Source: DASRDS01 sp035570055 (GTDB taxonomy: Bacteria > Gemmatimonadota > Gemmatimonadetes > Gemmatimonadales > Gemmatimonadaceae). Taken from it: a stretch of 64,000 nt of DNA. The stretch covers positions 1 to 64,000 of the forward strand of contig DATMLM010000010.1 of assembly GCA_035570055.1 (NCBI GenBank), in the 5' to 3' direction. The notes under the pieces are model-generated. The model did not search any database. It was not told the origin of the DNA and worked only from the letters and a program-made list of their open reading frames with translations. The position numbers and the translations under genes were made by a program. Below are positions 16,719 through 24,532 of this stretch, one piece after another; positions within the stretch are counted from its first letter, which is position 1; each line of letters opens with the position of its first letter.

Positions 16719-17650
16719 TCCAATGGGATGGGCAAATTTAACAGGCGCCGTGCGTTCGCGGTGACTGCGGCGCCGAAGGCCTCACTCGTCGTATTCCGCA
16801 CCGCGGCCAATCGTTCAACGGTATAGCGCGCGAACGCGGGCTCGTTGCGCCGCCCACGCTTGGGGACCGGCGCGAGATACGGCGCGTCGGTCTCGACGAG
16901 AATACGATCCTCCGGCACCAGCCGGACTAGCGCGTCGTCGTTCCACTTGGCAAACGTGACGATGCCGGCAAACGAGACGTACCACCCGACCCCTAACGCG
17001 GTCTCCGCCAGCGCGTGGGACCCGGTATAGCAGTGCAAGACCCCGCGCACGCCGGCCGCCCCAGCCTCGCGCACGGCGGTCATCGTATCGGCCTCGGCGT
17101 CGCGCGTGTGCACGACCAGCGGCCGTCCCAATGCCGCGGCCATTCCTATTTGATCGGCGAAGGCGGCTCGTTGCCGCTTGGGCTCGACGTGATCATAGTG
17201 ATAGTCGAGCCCACACTCGCCAATGGCCACCGCGCCAGCCGCCACGGCGTCGCGTATCCACGGCTCGTCCCGCTGCCTGTCGTACGTACCGGCTTCGCCG
17301 GGATGCACCCCGGCCGTGGCGTACACGAACAGGGGATACCGCGCCGCGAGTCGCAGCGCGCCAGTCGTGGCGGCCTGCGACTCGCCGATACATACGACAG
17401 CGGCCGCGCCAGCACCACGCGCGGCCTCGATCACCTGATCGACGTCGTCGACAAACGCGGCGTCGGCCAGGTGGGCGTGACTATCAACGAACGCCGGCGG
17501 CCTCCGTAGGCTTTTGCGATCGCGGCGCCGGCTTCTTGACGGCGGGGCCGCCCTGTGCGTTCGAGATCTCGCGCGGCCACCGCCGCTCGATCCAGAGCAG
17601 TACCGGCGCGGCGACGTAGATGGATGAGAACGTTCCGGTGAAAATACCAA
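16715..17650 (-). CDS. tatD: TatD family metal-dependent hydrolase, start unclear
   Basis: A TIM-barrel DNase/hydrolase. Metal-site blocks: FVDSHAHLAD, AIGECGLDYHYD, VVHTRDAEAD, VLHCYTGS and ILVETDAPYLAPVP. The conserved domain starts at about 17491, but no ATG, GTG or TTG occurs in frame between there and ATG 17650, which lies deep inside secF. Using that ATG adds about 53 Arg/Ser-rich residues that are plainly the secF 3' end in another frame. Real initiation is likely at a near-cognate codon close to the secF stop, or by coupling with it. The downstream overlap with fhs is normal. Confidence 0.85.
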   Translation of the reverse strand: MVFSPERSHPSTSPRRYCSGSSGGGRARSRTHRAAPPSRSRRRDRKSLRRPPAFVDSHAHLADAAFVDDVDQVIEAARGAGAAAVVCIGESQAATTGALRLAARYPLFVYATAGVHPGEAGTYDRQRDEPWIRDAVAAGAVAIGECGLDYHYDHVEPKRQRAAFADQIGMAAALGRPLVVHTRDAEADTMTAVREAGAAGVRGVLHCYTGSHALAETALGVGWYVSFAGIVTFAKWNDDALVRLVPEDRILVETDAPYLAPVPKRGRRNEPAFARYTVERLAAVRNTTSEAFGAAVTANARRLLNLPIPLE

Positions 17651-18470
17651 ACGCCATCACCCACGCGAACGGCCGGATGACTTCGCCGGCAAAGATCAGC
17701 AGTGCCACCGTCGCGGCCAAGGCGGTCGCGTGCGTCATGACCGACCGCGGCAGCGTCTCGTTCACTGACCGATTGATCGTATCGTACAGGGGCTCCCGCC
17801 GCCGCCGGCGCAGGTTCTCACGAACGCGGTCGAAAATAATGATCGTGTCGTTCAACGAGTATCCGATGACGGTCAGAATGCCGGCAACGACGGTCAGCGA
17901 CACTTCGATGTTCATGAGCTTGATGAACGCCAGCGTCGTGCAGATGTCGTGCGCCGTCGCGATGACGGCCGCGACACCGAACCGCCACTCGAACCGCCAG
18001 GCGAGATAGATCAGCGTCAACAAGAACGATAGGAGGATCGCCTTGATGGCCCCGTTCCGGAGCTCATTCCCGACGCGCGGCCCGACGCTCTCGGTCCGGA
18101 CCACCTGATATTGCTTGCCGAACACCTTGTCGAAAATCCCGCGCACCTCGGTCGCGACCGAGTCCGTACCGCCGCCGCGCGAGGCCGCCAGGTCTTGCGC
18201 CCGGACCGTATACTCCCGATTCGATCCGAACGACTGGATCTCCGCGTTGTGTACGCCGCCTTGGTCCAAGAGCGACCGCAGCCGCGACACATCGGGCGGC
18301 TGATCGAACCGCAACTGCATGATCGTCCCGCCTGTGAAATCGATGCTGTAGCGGATGCCGTTGAACAACAGGCTGCCCAGCCCGATGACGATGAAGCCGA
18401 CGGTCAGCGCGACCATGATCCGCCAGGGGCGGATGAAATCGTAGTGGGTGTTATAGAATATGCGCAGCAT
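17484..18470 (-). CDS. secF: protein translocase subunit SecF
   Basis: 328 residues, an inner-membrane partner of SecD that uses the proton gradient to pull proteins through SecYEG. The first helix follows FIRPWRIMVALTVGFIVIGLGSLLFN, then SIDFTGGTIMQLRF (the FTGG motif), a periplasmic domain, and five more helices with VIGYSLNDTIIIFDRVREN. The ATG at 18470 shares a base with the secD stop (TGATG). The basic tail KKPAPRSQKPTEAAGVR is cytoplasmic. Confidence 0.96.
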   Translation of the reverse strand: MLRIFYNTHYDFIRPWRIMVALTVGFIVIGLGSLLFNGIRYSIDFTGGTIMQLRFDQPPDVSRLRSLLDQGGVHNAEIQSFGSNREYTVRAQDLAASRGGGTDSVATEVRGIFDKVFGKQYQVVRTESVGPRVGNELRNGAIKAILLSFLLTLIYLAWRFEWRFGVAAVIATAHDICTTLAFIKLMNIEVSLTVVAGILTVIGYSLNDTIIIFDRVRENLRRRRREPLYDTINRSVNETLPRSVMTHATALAATVALLIFAGEVIRPFAWVMAFGIFTGTFSSIYVAAPVLLWIERRWPREISNAQGGPAVKKPAPRSQKPTEAAGVR

Positions 18471-20194
18471 CAGATGCTGATCGTTTGGGCGCCGCGGGCG
18501 CGAGTCAGCCAGATCATATAGAACGTCCGGACGACGAAGATCGACGTGACCATCGACGCCAGGATGCCCGCGATCAGGGTGACGGCGAACCCGCGAACGG
18601 ACCCGCTGCCATACTGATACAGGACGGCCGCCGTGAGGACGGTGGACACGTTCGAGTCGATGATCGCGCTCATTGCGTGCCGGAAGCCTTCGTCGATCGC
18701 GAGCCGTGGCGTCTTCCCGTGATCGAGCTCCTCTCGAATGCGCTCGAAGATCAGCACGTTCGCATCCACCGCGATACCAATCGAGAGCACAAACCCGGCA
18801 AGGCCAGGGAGGGTGAGCACGGCATCGAATCCGGCGAGCGCCGCCAGCGTGTACAGCATGTACAACGTCAGGCCGCACACCGCCAAGAATCCAGAGAACT
18901 TGTAATACACGAGCATGATCACCACGACGAGCGCCACCGCGATAATTCCCGCCTCGATCCCCGCGTGCACCGAGTCGGTCCCGAGGCTCGCGCCGATCGC
19001 GCGCTCCTCGACGATCTTGAGCGGCACAGGGAGCGCGCCAGCTCGCAGAACAAGCGCCAAGTCCTGCGCCGCCTGCAGATCACGCCCACCCATGGTGATC
19101 TGTCCGCGCGTGCCGATCGCGCCTTCGATGATCGGCGGCCGCCCCATGACGAGCGTGTCGAGCACGATCGCCATATAGTCTTTCACGTGACGCGCGGTCT
19201 CGGTCTGGAACCGACGGCCGCCCTCACGATTCAGCGTAAACTCGACCTTCGTGCCCTCGACCGGATCACTCGCGGGGTTTGCGTCGGTCAGATACTCGCC
19301 GGTAATGATCGGACGGGTGTCCACGACATAGAACGGACGATAAACGCGACCACCGAGGACAACGGTATCCGCCGACCACCGGATGGACTTACCAGGGGGC
19401 AACGCGGCCTGCACCTCGGGCACCGCCAAGTAATGCTGGACCACCTGGACATCCGACCTCAGGACGTAGTACTCGCCGGGCATCTGCCCGGTCGGCTGCA
19501 CGAGCTTCGAGAAGGCGCCACCGGTGAGCGTATTGGCGAGCGACCCGGTATCAGCCGACGTCGAATCGTGCTTCGCGCCCCCGGTCTTGCCTTTCTTCGT
19601 CGTATCATTGGGACCAGTAAAGAGACCCTGAATCCCTTGCTGTTGCTGCTGACCGCCCGCCGCGCCAGGCGCCTGCGCCGCACCCGCCACGTTCGCGACC
19701 TTCGCGGTCTTGAGCGCCGCATCGATCCGCGGAATCGCCTTTTCGAGTGCTTCGGTCTTGTCGGTGATCTGGAATTGGAGGAACGCCGACTGCGACACGA
19801 TATCGTGCGCCCGTTTGGGGTCGCTCACGCCGGGTAACTCGACGATGATGCGATCGGTCCCGACCTTCTGCACCACGGGCTCCGCTACGCCGAACTGGTC
19901 GATGCGCGTGCTCACGACAGTCTTGGCGCGATCGATCGCATCGCTGATGTTGGGCACCGTCCCGTGGTCCTGGTTGACCTCGAGCGCCATGTGAATCCCG
20001 CCCTGAAGGTCGAGCCCTTCTTTAATGGGGATGCGCCAGACGGTGTCGAGTAGCGTCAGACCCGTGGTCGGGTCGACGAGCACTTCTCCTTCCTTTGATA
20101 GCCGCGCTTCTGTGATTTTGCGCGGCCATAAAGCCCACAGCGACAAGCCGATGAGCGCCAGGACGATGGCGATGCGTATCCTCAAATTCGACAT
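18470..20194 (-). CDS. secD: protein translocase subunit SecD
   Basis: 574 residues. The N-terminal helix IRIAIVLALIGLSLWALWP is followed by GLDLQGGIHMALEV, the large periplasmic domains, and a C-terminal six-helix region with GIAVDANVLIFERIREELDHG. A low-complexity insert lies near residues 170-215 (GAAGGQQQQQGIQG, then KKGKTGGAKHDS), in the first periplasmic domain, longer than in E. coli. It is first of the secD-secF pair. I see no yajC upstream. Confidence 0.96.
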   Translation of the reverse strand: MSNLRIRIAIVLALIGLSLWALWPRKITEARLSKEGEVLVDPTTGLTLLDTVWRIPIKEGLDLQGGIHMALEVNQDHGTVPNISDAIDRAKTVVSTRIDQFGVAEPVVQKVGTDRIIVELPGVSDPKRAHDIVSQSAFLQFQITDKTEALEKAIPRIDAALKTAKVANVAGAAQAPGAAGGQQQQQGIQGLFTGPNDTTKKGKTGGAKHDSTSADTGSLANTLTGGAFSKLVQPTGQMPGEYYVLRSDVQVVQHYLAVPEVQAALPPGKSIRWSADTVVLGGRVYRPFYVVDTRPIITGEYLTDANPASDPVEGTKVEFTLNREGGRRFQTETARHVKDYMAIVLDTLVMGRPPIIEGAIGTRGQITMGGRDLQAAQDLALVLRAGALPVPLKIVEERAIGASLGTDSVHAGIEAGIIAVALVVVIMLVYYKFSGFLAVCGLTLYMLYTLAALAGFDAVLTLPGLAGFVLSIGIAVDANVLIFERIREELDHGKTPRLAIDEGFRHAMSAIIDSNVSTVLTAAVLYQYGSGSVRGFAVTLIAGILASMVTSIFVVRTFYMIWLTRARGAQTISI

Positions 20195-20581
20195 AGCTTT
20201 GTAGGTTATCGTCCCGGGCGAAACCCCGCAAGGCGGCCTCTGCGTCTATCCTCGCCCGAATTTCCCGCAAGGCCAACGCCGCGAGCCCCAGCGCGCCAAG
20301 CGGCATCGTCATGACCTCGCGCACGCGGGTCTCGGCGGCGGTCGCACCGCAGGGGACTGTCAGGATTCACGGGCCGGCAAACTTCGCTTCCGGCTTCGGC
20401 AAGGTCAACGGTCGCCGGAATGACGAGAGGCCGCCTCTCGGCGGCCCCCCGGGGCTGACTCAGTCCTCCAGTCGCAGGGTTCCGTTGCGCGGTGCGCAGG
20501 GGTTTGTCAGGCCCCCCGTTGCCGTCGACACATCAACAATACGCACTGGCAAAAAGCCACGCAACGTGCACAAGAGAACGG
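20195..20581. other. gene-poor region upstream of secD
   Basis: About 390 nt with no convincing gene. It should hold the secD promoter. A GC hairpin GGCCGCC-TCTC-GGCGGCC lies near 20430-20447, followed by six Cs, not Ts. The 100-codon frame that enters secD here shows no conserved pattern. See also the inverted copy of the tRNA 3' end at 20455. Confidence 0.4.
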
Positions 20582-20594
20582 AGGACTGAGTCAG
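20455..20594. repeat. 15 bp inverted repeat matching the 3' end of the odd tRNA-like gene
   Basis: CTGACTCAGTCCTCC (20455-20469) is the exact reverse complement of GGAGGACTGAGTCAG (20580-20594). The second copy is the complement of the 3' acceptor and T-stem strand of the tRNA-like gene at 20582-20654. The copies are 110 nt apart. This could be a trace of a recombination event at the tRNA 3' end, or it could form a long hairpin. Confidence 0.6.
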
Positions 20595-20654
20595 AATCGA
20601 ACTGACGCCTCTCGGTTGACAAAGCGAGTGTTCTGCCAACTAAACTATCAGTCC
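20582..20654 (-). tRNA. tRNA-like gene with enlarged anticodon loop; Thr(UGU) or Asp(GUC)-like
   Basis: 73 nt. Acceptor GGACTGA/TCAGTCC, D-arm GTTT/GAAC, and T-arm GTCAG-TTCGATT-CTGAC all pair well. The anticodon arm is odd. CTCG/CGAG pair, but the next position is C/C and the loop then has eight bases (TTTGTCAA, complement of 20616-20623) instead of seven. If the extra base is after the anticodon, the anticodon is TGT (Thr). If before, it is GTC followed by A37 (Asp). The flanks resemble a usual Thr(UGU) arm with one inserted C and a G-to-C change. The discriminator is U, which argues against Asp. It may be a decayed tRNA gene or a real variant. Confidence 0.6.
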
Positions 20655-20834
20655 GATATTTCTCGGACGCGACTGCGAGAAGGCGTCACCCTCCCCTTCG
20701 CCCAAGAAATACAACCACGCTCACCACGTGGTTGACCGTTCCTTTCTTGCGCAGCGAAGTGGAGCGTTTTCGCGGAGGCTCATACTAGATAGCGGGAAGG
20801 CGCCGTTGCAACATCATCGCTATAGTTTCGGACG
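20655..20834. other. intergenic region upstream of cardiolipin synthase
   Basis: 180 nt between the divergent tRNA-like gene and the cls-type gene. CCACGTGG sits inside CAACCACGCTCACCACGTGGTTGACC near 20711-20736, where AACCACG/CGTGGTT form an imperfect inverted repeat. No clear promoter pair could be fixed. Confidence 0.35.
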
Positions 20835-22298
20835 GTGATGCTTTCCACGCCTTCAGCCATCGCCGGACTCCTCACGGCCGTTCACGTGATCCTGGCCGTC
20901 GGCGTCACGGCGCACATCCTGTTGACCAAGGATGACGTCCGATCGGCCATTGGCTGGATCGGTCTCGTCTGGCTGACGCCGATCCTCGGCTCAGCCCTCT
21001 ATCTCGTCTTCGGCATCAACCGCATCAACCGCCAACTGGGCCCGATGCGCAAGCGACCGCCGCTCGACCCAGCCGACCGCGCCGCGCTCATGCGCGGAAC
21101 GAGCGCCGAGCCGGCGCAGAGTGAGCTGCTGACCGCGTCGTCCCCCGCGATGCACGGCGTCGCGCGCATCGCCGGAACCGTGACGCGACTGCCGCTGGCG
21201 GGCGGATGTACGATCGAGCCACTGGCCAATGGCGATGAGACGTATCCCGCGATGCTGGAGGCGATCAATGGCGCCCAGCGAACGGTTGCCATGGCGACGT
21301 ACATCTTCGACCGTGGCACCGCGGGCGAGCTGTTCGTCGAGGCGCTCGCGCGCGCGGCGAAGCGCGGCGTCGCCGTCCGGGTGCTCATCGATGGCGTCGG
21401 CGCACGATACAGTCATCCGCCGATCGTCGACGAGCTGAAACGCCGCGGCGTGACCGTCGCGCGCTTTCTGCCGTCGGTGCTTCCCTTCCCGCACCCGTAC
21501 GTGAACCTGCGCGATCATCGGAAGATGATGATCGTCGACGGCACGATCGGATTCTGCGGCGGGATGAACGTCCGCGACCAGTGCATCCTGGCGCTGCACC
21601 GCCCGGACGCCACGCAGGACATGCACTTCCGCCTGCGCGGACCCGTGGTGCGCCAGATCATGCAGGCCTTCGCCGTCGACTGGGAGTTCACGACGCACGA
21701 GCATTTGCCAGAGTCGACGTGGGCGCCCGACACTGACGCAGCCGGCGGCGACGTCACGGCGCGCGCGATCCCGGATGGCCCCGACACCGACTTTCAGACG
21801 CTGCTCATGGTGATCCTCGGCGCGACCGCGGCCGCGACGCGGTCGATCCGGCTGTCGACGCCGTACTTTCTACCCGACCCGCCACTGATCGACGCGCTGC
21901 GCGTCGCGGCGCTGCGCGGCGTTCAAGTCGATATCGTCCTGCCGCAGCACGGCAACCTGCGCATGGTGCAATGGGCGATGACCGCCCAGCTCCCCCAAGT
22001 GCTCGCATGGGGATGTCGCGTGTATCTCTCAGCGCCACCCTTCGACCACTCGAAGCTGCTGATCGTCGACGGCGAGTGGTCGCTGATCGGCTCCGCCAAC
22101 CTCGACCCGCGTAGCCTCCGCCTCAACTTCGAGCTCAACGTCGAGTGCTACTCGCGTCCGCTCGCGTCCCGCTTGTCATCGATCCTCGACAACAAGATCG
22201 CCACGGGAAAGCAACTGACGATCGAAGACGTGGAACGCCGCCCGCTACTGCACCGCTTGCGCGATGGCGCGGCGTGGCTTGCGCAGCCATACCTCTAG
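20835..22298 (+). CDS. cardiolipin synthase-type phospholipase D protein
   Basis: 487 residues. Condenses two phosphatidylglycerols to cardiolipin, if like ClsA. Two N-terminal membrane helices (LTAVHVILAVGVTAHILL and IGLVWLTPILGSALYLVFG) are followed by two HKD motifs: HRKMMIVD in the first half and HSKLLIVD in the second. Both are complete with downstream GxxN-type residues (GSANLDPRS). Start GTG 20835 or ATG 20838. It stands alone on the plus strand. Confidence 0.9.
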   Translation: MMLSTPSAIAGLLTAVHVILAVGVTAHILLTKDDVRSAIGWIGLVWLTPILGSALYLVFGINRINRQLGPMRKRPPLDPADRAALMRGTSAEPAQSELLTASSPAMHGVARIAGTVTRLPLAGGCTIEPLANGDETYPAMLEAINGAQRTVAMATYIFDRGTAGELFVEALARAAKRGVAVRVLIDGVGARYSHPPIVDELKRRGVTVARFLPSVLPFPHPYVNLRDHRKMMIVDGTIGFCGGMNVRDQCILALHRPDATQDMHFRLRGPVVRQIMQAFAVDWEFTTHEHLPESTWAPDTDAAGGDVTARAIPDGPDTDFQTLLMVILGATAAATRSIRLSTPYFLPDPPLIDALRVAALRGVQVDIVLPQHGNLRMVQWAMTAQLPQVLAWGCRVYLSAPPFDHSKLLIVDGEWSLIGSANLDPRSLRLNFELNVECYSRPLASRLSSILDNKIATGKQLTIEDVERRPLLHRLRDGAAWLAQPYL

Positions 22299-22318
22299 CG
22301 CCCGCTGGGCATAGCGAC

Positions 22319-23263
22319 TCAGCCGGCCAATGCGCGGCGCGCGTGCTCCTCGTCACGCCGCAATTGCGCTTTGAGCGCGTCGATGCCGTCGAATTTCTGC
22401 GTGTCGCGGAGTCGCGTGATGAACTCGACGCGCACATGGGCGCCGTACCAATCAGCGTTGGCGTCGAACAAGTGCGCCTCGAGCGTCACGTCGGTCTCCC
22501 CAAACGTGGGCCTGGGCCCAAGGTTCATCATGCCGCCGAACGGCCCGACCGGCGTCTGCACGCGGACGGCGTACACACCCTCGGGCGGTAAGAGTTTCCG
22601 CGGCGATGGCAACGGGAGATTGATCGTCGGATAGCCGATCGTACGCCCACGCTGGTGACCGCGCGACACGACTCCGCTGACGGAATAGGGCCGGCCGAGT
22701 CCGGCAGCCGCGCTTCGCAGATCACCGCCGGCGACCGCGCGGCGAATAGACGTCGACGAAATCGGACGTCCATCGTCGCTGGTCATCGGCGGGACAACCT
22801 CGACCCGAAACCCGCGCCGAACGCCGATCGCGCGCAGCGTCTCGACATCGCCCTCGCGCCCGCGGCCGAATCCGTTGTCATAGCCGCTCAGCAGCTCGCG
22901 CATATGAAATCGCTCGAGCAACACCGCCTCGACAAACTGCTCAGCGGTGTAATGCGACAGCGTCGGCGTGAACGGCACCACCGCGCAATAGTCGATCCCG
23001 CTCTCGGCCAGCACTTCCTGTCGCTCGGCCCCCACCGTGAGGAGCGGCCGCGCAGCGGCTGGATTGACGACCTCCAAGGGATGCGGCTCGAACGTGACGA
23101 GCACGCCCTTCCATCCCGTCTCGCGGGATCGCTCAGCCAAGCGGCTGAGCACTGCCTGGTGGCCGCGATGCACACCGTCGAAAGTCCCGACCGTGACGAC
23201 CGTCGCGTCGACACTCGGTGGGAGTCCGCTGACTCCGTCGCCGCTCCAGTCACTCGGCATCAT
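22319..23263 (-). CDS. ribF: bifunctional riboflavin kinase / FAD synthetase
   Basis: 314 residues. The N-terminal FAD synthetase half has the nucleotidyl motif VGTFDGVHRGHQAVL and the SSTSIRRAV block. The C-terminal riboflavin kinase half has GRTIGYPTINLPLP and the LFDANADWYGAHVRVEF segment. Makes FMN and FAD. The start overlaps the end of truB by 14 nt. The truB-ribF order is common downstream of rbfA. Confidence 0.95.
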   Translation of the reverse strand: MMPSDWSGDGVSGLPPSVDATVVTVGTFDGVHRGHQAVLSRLAERSRETGWKGVLVTFEPHPLEVVNPAAARPLLTVGAERQEVLAESGIDYCAVVPFTPTLSHYTAEQFVEAVLLERFHMRELLSGYDNGFGRGREGDVETLRAIGVRRGFRVEVVPPMTSDDGRPISSTSIRRAVAGGDLRSAAAGLGRPYSVSGVVSRGHQRGRTIGYPTINLPLPSPRKLLPPEGVYAVRVQTPVGPFGGMMNLGPRPTFGETDVTLEAHLFDANADWYGAHVRVEFITRLRDTQKFDGIDALKAQLRRDEEHARRALAG

Positions 23264-24128
23264 CGTCCCCCATGACCACGCGCGGTCGCCATTCAGTCCC
23301 CTCCCTTACCGCGACCGCGACGAGCCGTCGCTCGCGATCCACGAGCGCGGCTCGCGCGCCAGGCGCCGTGGCGCCGACCGGCATGCCGCGCTTGACCCGC
23401 TCGATGGCGTCGTGGTCCAGGGCCTCCACGCACAAACCCTCGAGGCCTTCCAGCGGCGATCTCAGATACGTCTCGACGCCACGCTGTTCCAACGCATCCA
23501 GCGTCGCTGCTTCATCCACCCGAAACGGCCCGCTCCGTGTTCTTCTCAACGTCTCGAGGTGCGCGGCACTCCGTGCCGCACGCCCCAAGTCTCGCGCCAA
23601 CGCGCGCACGTACGTCCCGCCGCTGCACGTGACAGTTGCTCGCAGCATCTCACCATCCCAAGCGTCGACGCGCCACTCGTGCACGGTGACCGCGACGGGT
23701 GCGAGGTCCAATGGAGCGCCACGGCGCGCGGCGACATATGCGCGTTGGCCACCCTGCTGCTTGGCCGAGTACGCAGGCGGGATTTGCTGGAGCGCTCCCG
23801 TGAGAGATGCCAGCGCTGCGTCGAGATCGGCGCGCAGCGGCGGCGGGGCAGCGTGAGTAGCAACGCCAGTGGCGTCGTCCGTGTCGGTCTCGCGCCCGAA
23901 CGCCACAACGGCGTCGTAGACCTTGGGCTCGCCGGCGAGATACGGCAGCAGTCGCGTCGCCCGGCCGAGCAGGAGGACCAAGAGCCCGGTGGCGAACGGA
24001 TCGAGCGTGCCGGCATGCCCTACGCGACGCTGTCCGCCGAGCCGTCGGACGATCGCGACGATGTCGTGCGACGTGAAGCCGGCGGGCTTGTCGACGAGCA
24101 GCACGCCGTCAGCCAGTCGGGCCCCCAT
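23250..24128 (-). CDS. truB: tRNA pseudouridine(55) synthase
   Basis: 292 residues. Makes the T-loop pseudouridine of tRNAs. The N terminus GVLLVDKPAGFTSHDIVAIVRR and the catalytic block RVGHAGTLDPFATGLLVLLLG (catalytic Asp) are clear. It overlaps rbfA by 20 nt, in the classical infB-rbfA-truB order. Confidence 0.96.
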   Translation of the reverse strand: MGARLADGVLLVDKPAGFTSHDIVAIVRRLGGQRRVGHAGTLDPFATGLLVLLLGRATRLLPYLAGEPKVYDAVVAFGRETDTDDATGVATHAAPPPLRADLDAALASLTGALQQIPPAYSAKQQGGQRAYVAARRGAPLDLAPVAVTVHEWRVDAWDGEMLRATVTCSGGTYVRALARDLGRAARSAAHLETLRRTRSGPFRVDEAATLDALEQRGVETYLRSPLEGLEGLCVEALDHDAIERVKRGMPVGATAPGARAALVDRERRLVAVAVREGTEWRPRVVMGDDDAE

Positions 24129-24501
24129 GGTGCTTCAGGCCCTCGAGCAACGCGTCGATCCGCGCCGCATACGCCACGCTCCGATCAGGCCGAAACTCGA
24201 TCTCCGGCGCCACGCGCAAACGCAACGCCTTCGCGACGCGCGAACGCAGATGGTGCGCCGCGCTCTCCAGCCCCTGGAATGTCGAAATCTGCTCGGCCTC
24301 GCTCCCCATGACGGTGACGAACACCTTCGCATGCCGCAGATCCCGCGTGATCTCGGCGCCCGTCACCGTGACGAGCCCGCGGACGCGAGGATCCTTGACA
24401 TCCTCCGCCAGAAACGTGGCCACTTCCTCCCGGATCGCCTCTCCGACCCGGTCGGGCCGGCGCCTCTCGCTCACGGTCCGCTCCGCGTCCCGTGAGCGCA
24501 C
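24109..24501 (-). CDS. rbfA: 30S ribosome-binding factor A
   Basis: 130 residues. A KH-type cold-shock factor for maturation of the 16S 5' end. Typical blocks are RVGEAIREEVATFLAEDVKDPRV and LRHAKVFVTVMGSEAE, then LRLRVAPEIEFRPDRSV. It lies 31 nt after infB. Confidence 0.94.
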   Translation of the reverse strand: MRSRDAERTVSERRRPDRVGEAIREEVATFLAEDVKDPRVRGLVTVTGAEITRDLRHAKVFVTVMGSEAEQISTFQGLESAAHHLRSRVAKALRLRVAPEIEFRPDRSVAYAARIDALLEGLKHHGGPTG

Positions 24502-24532
24502 ATCGGTTGGACTGAGCTCGGCTGCGCCGAGA

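Noticed and set aside
20022..20324. 100-codon minus-strand frame upstream of and inside secD
   Set aside because: Its second half is secD in another frame, and the first half has no conserved pattern or good ribosome site.
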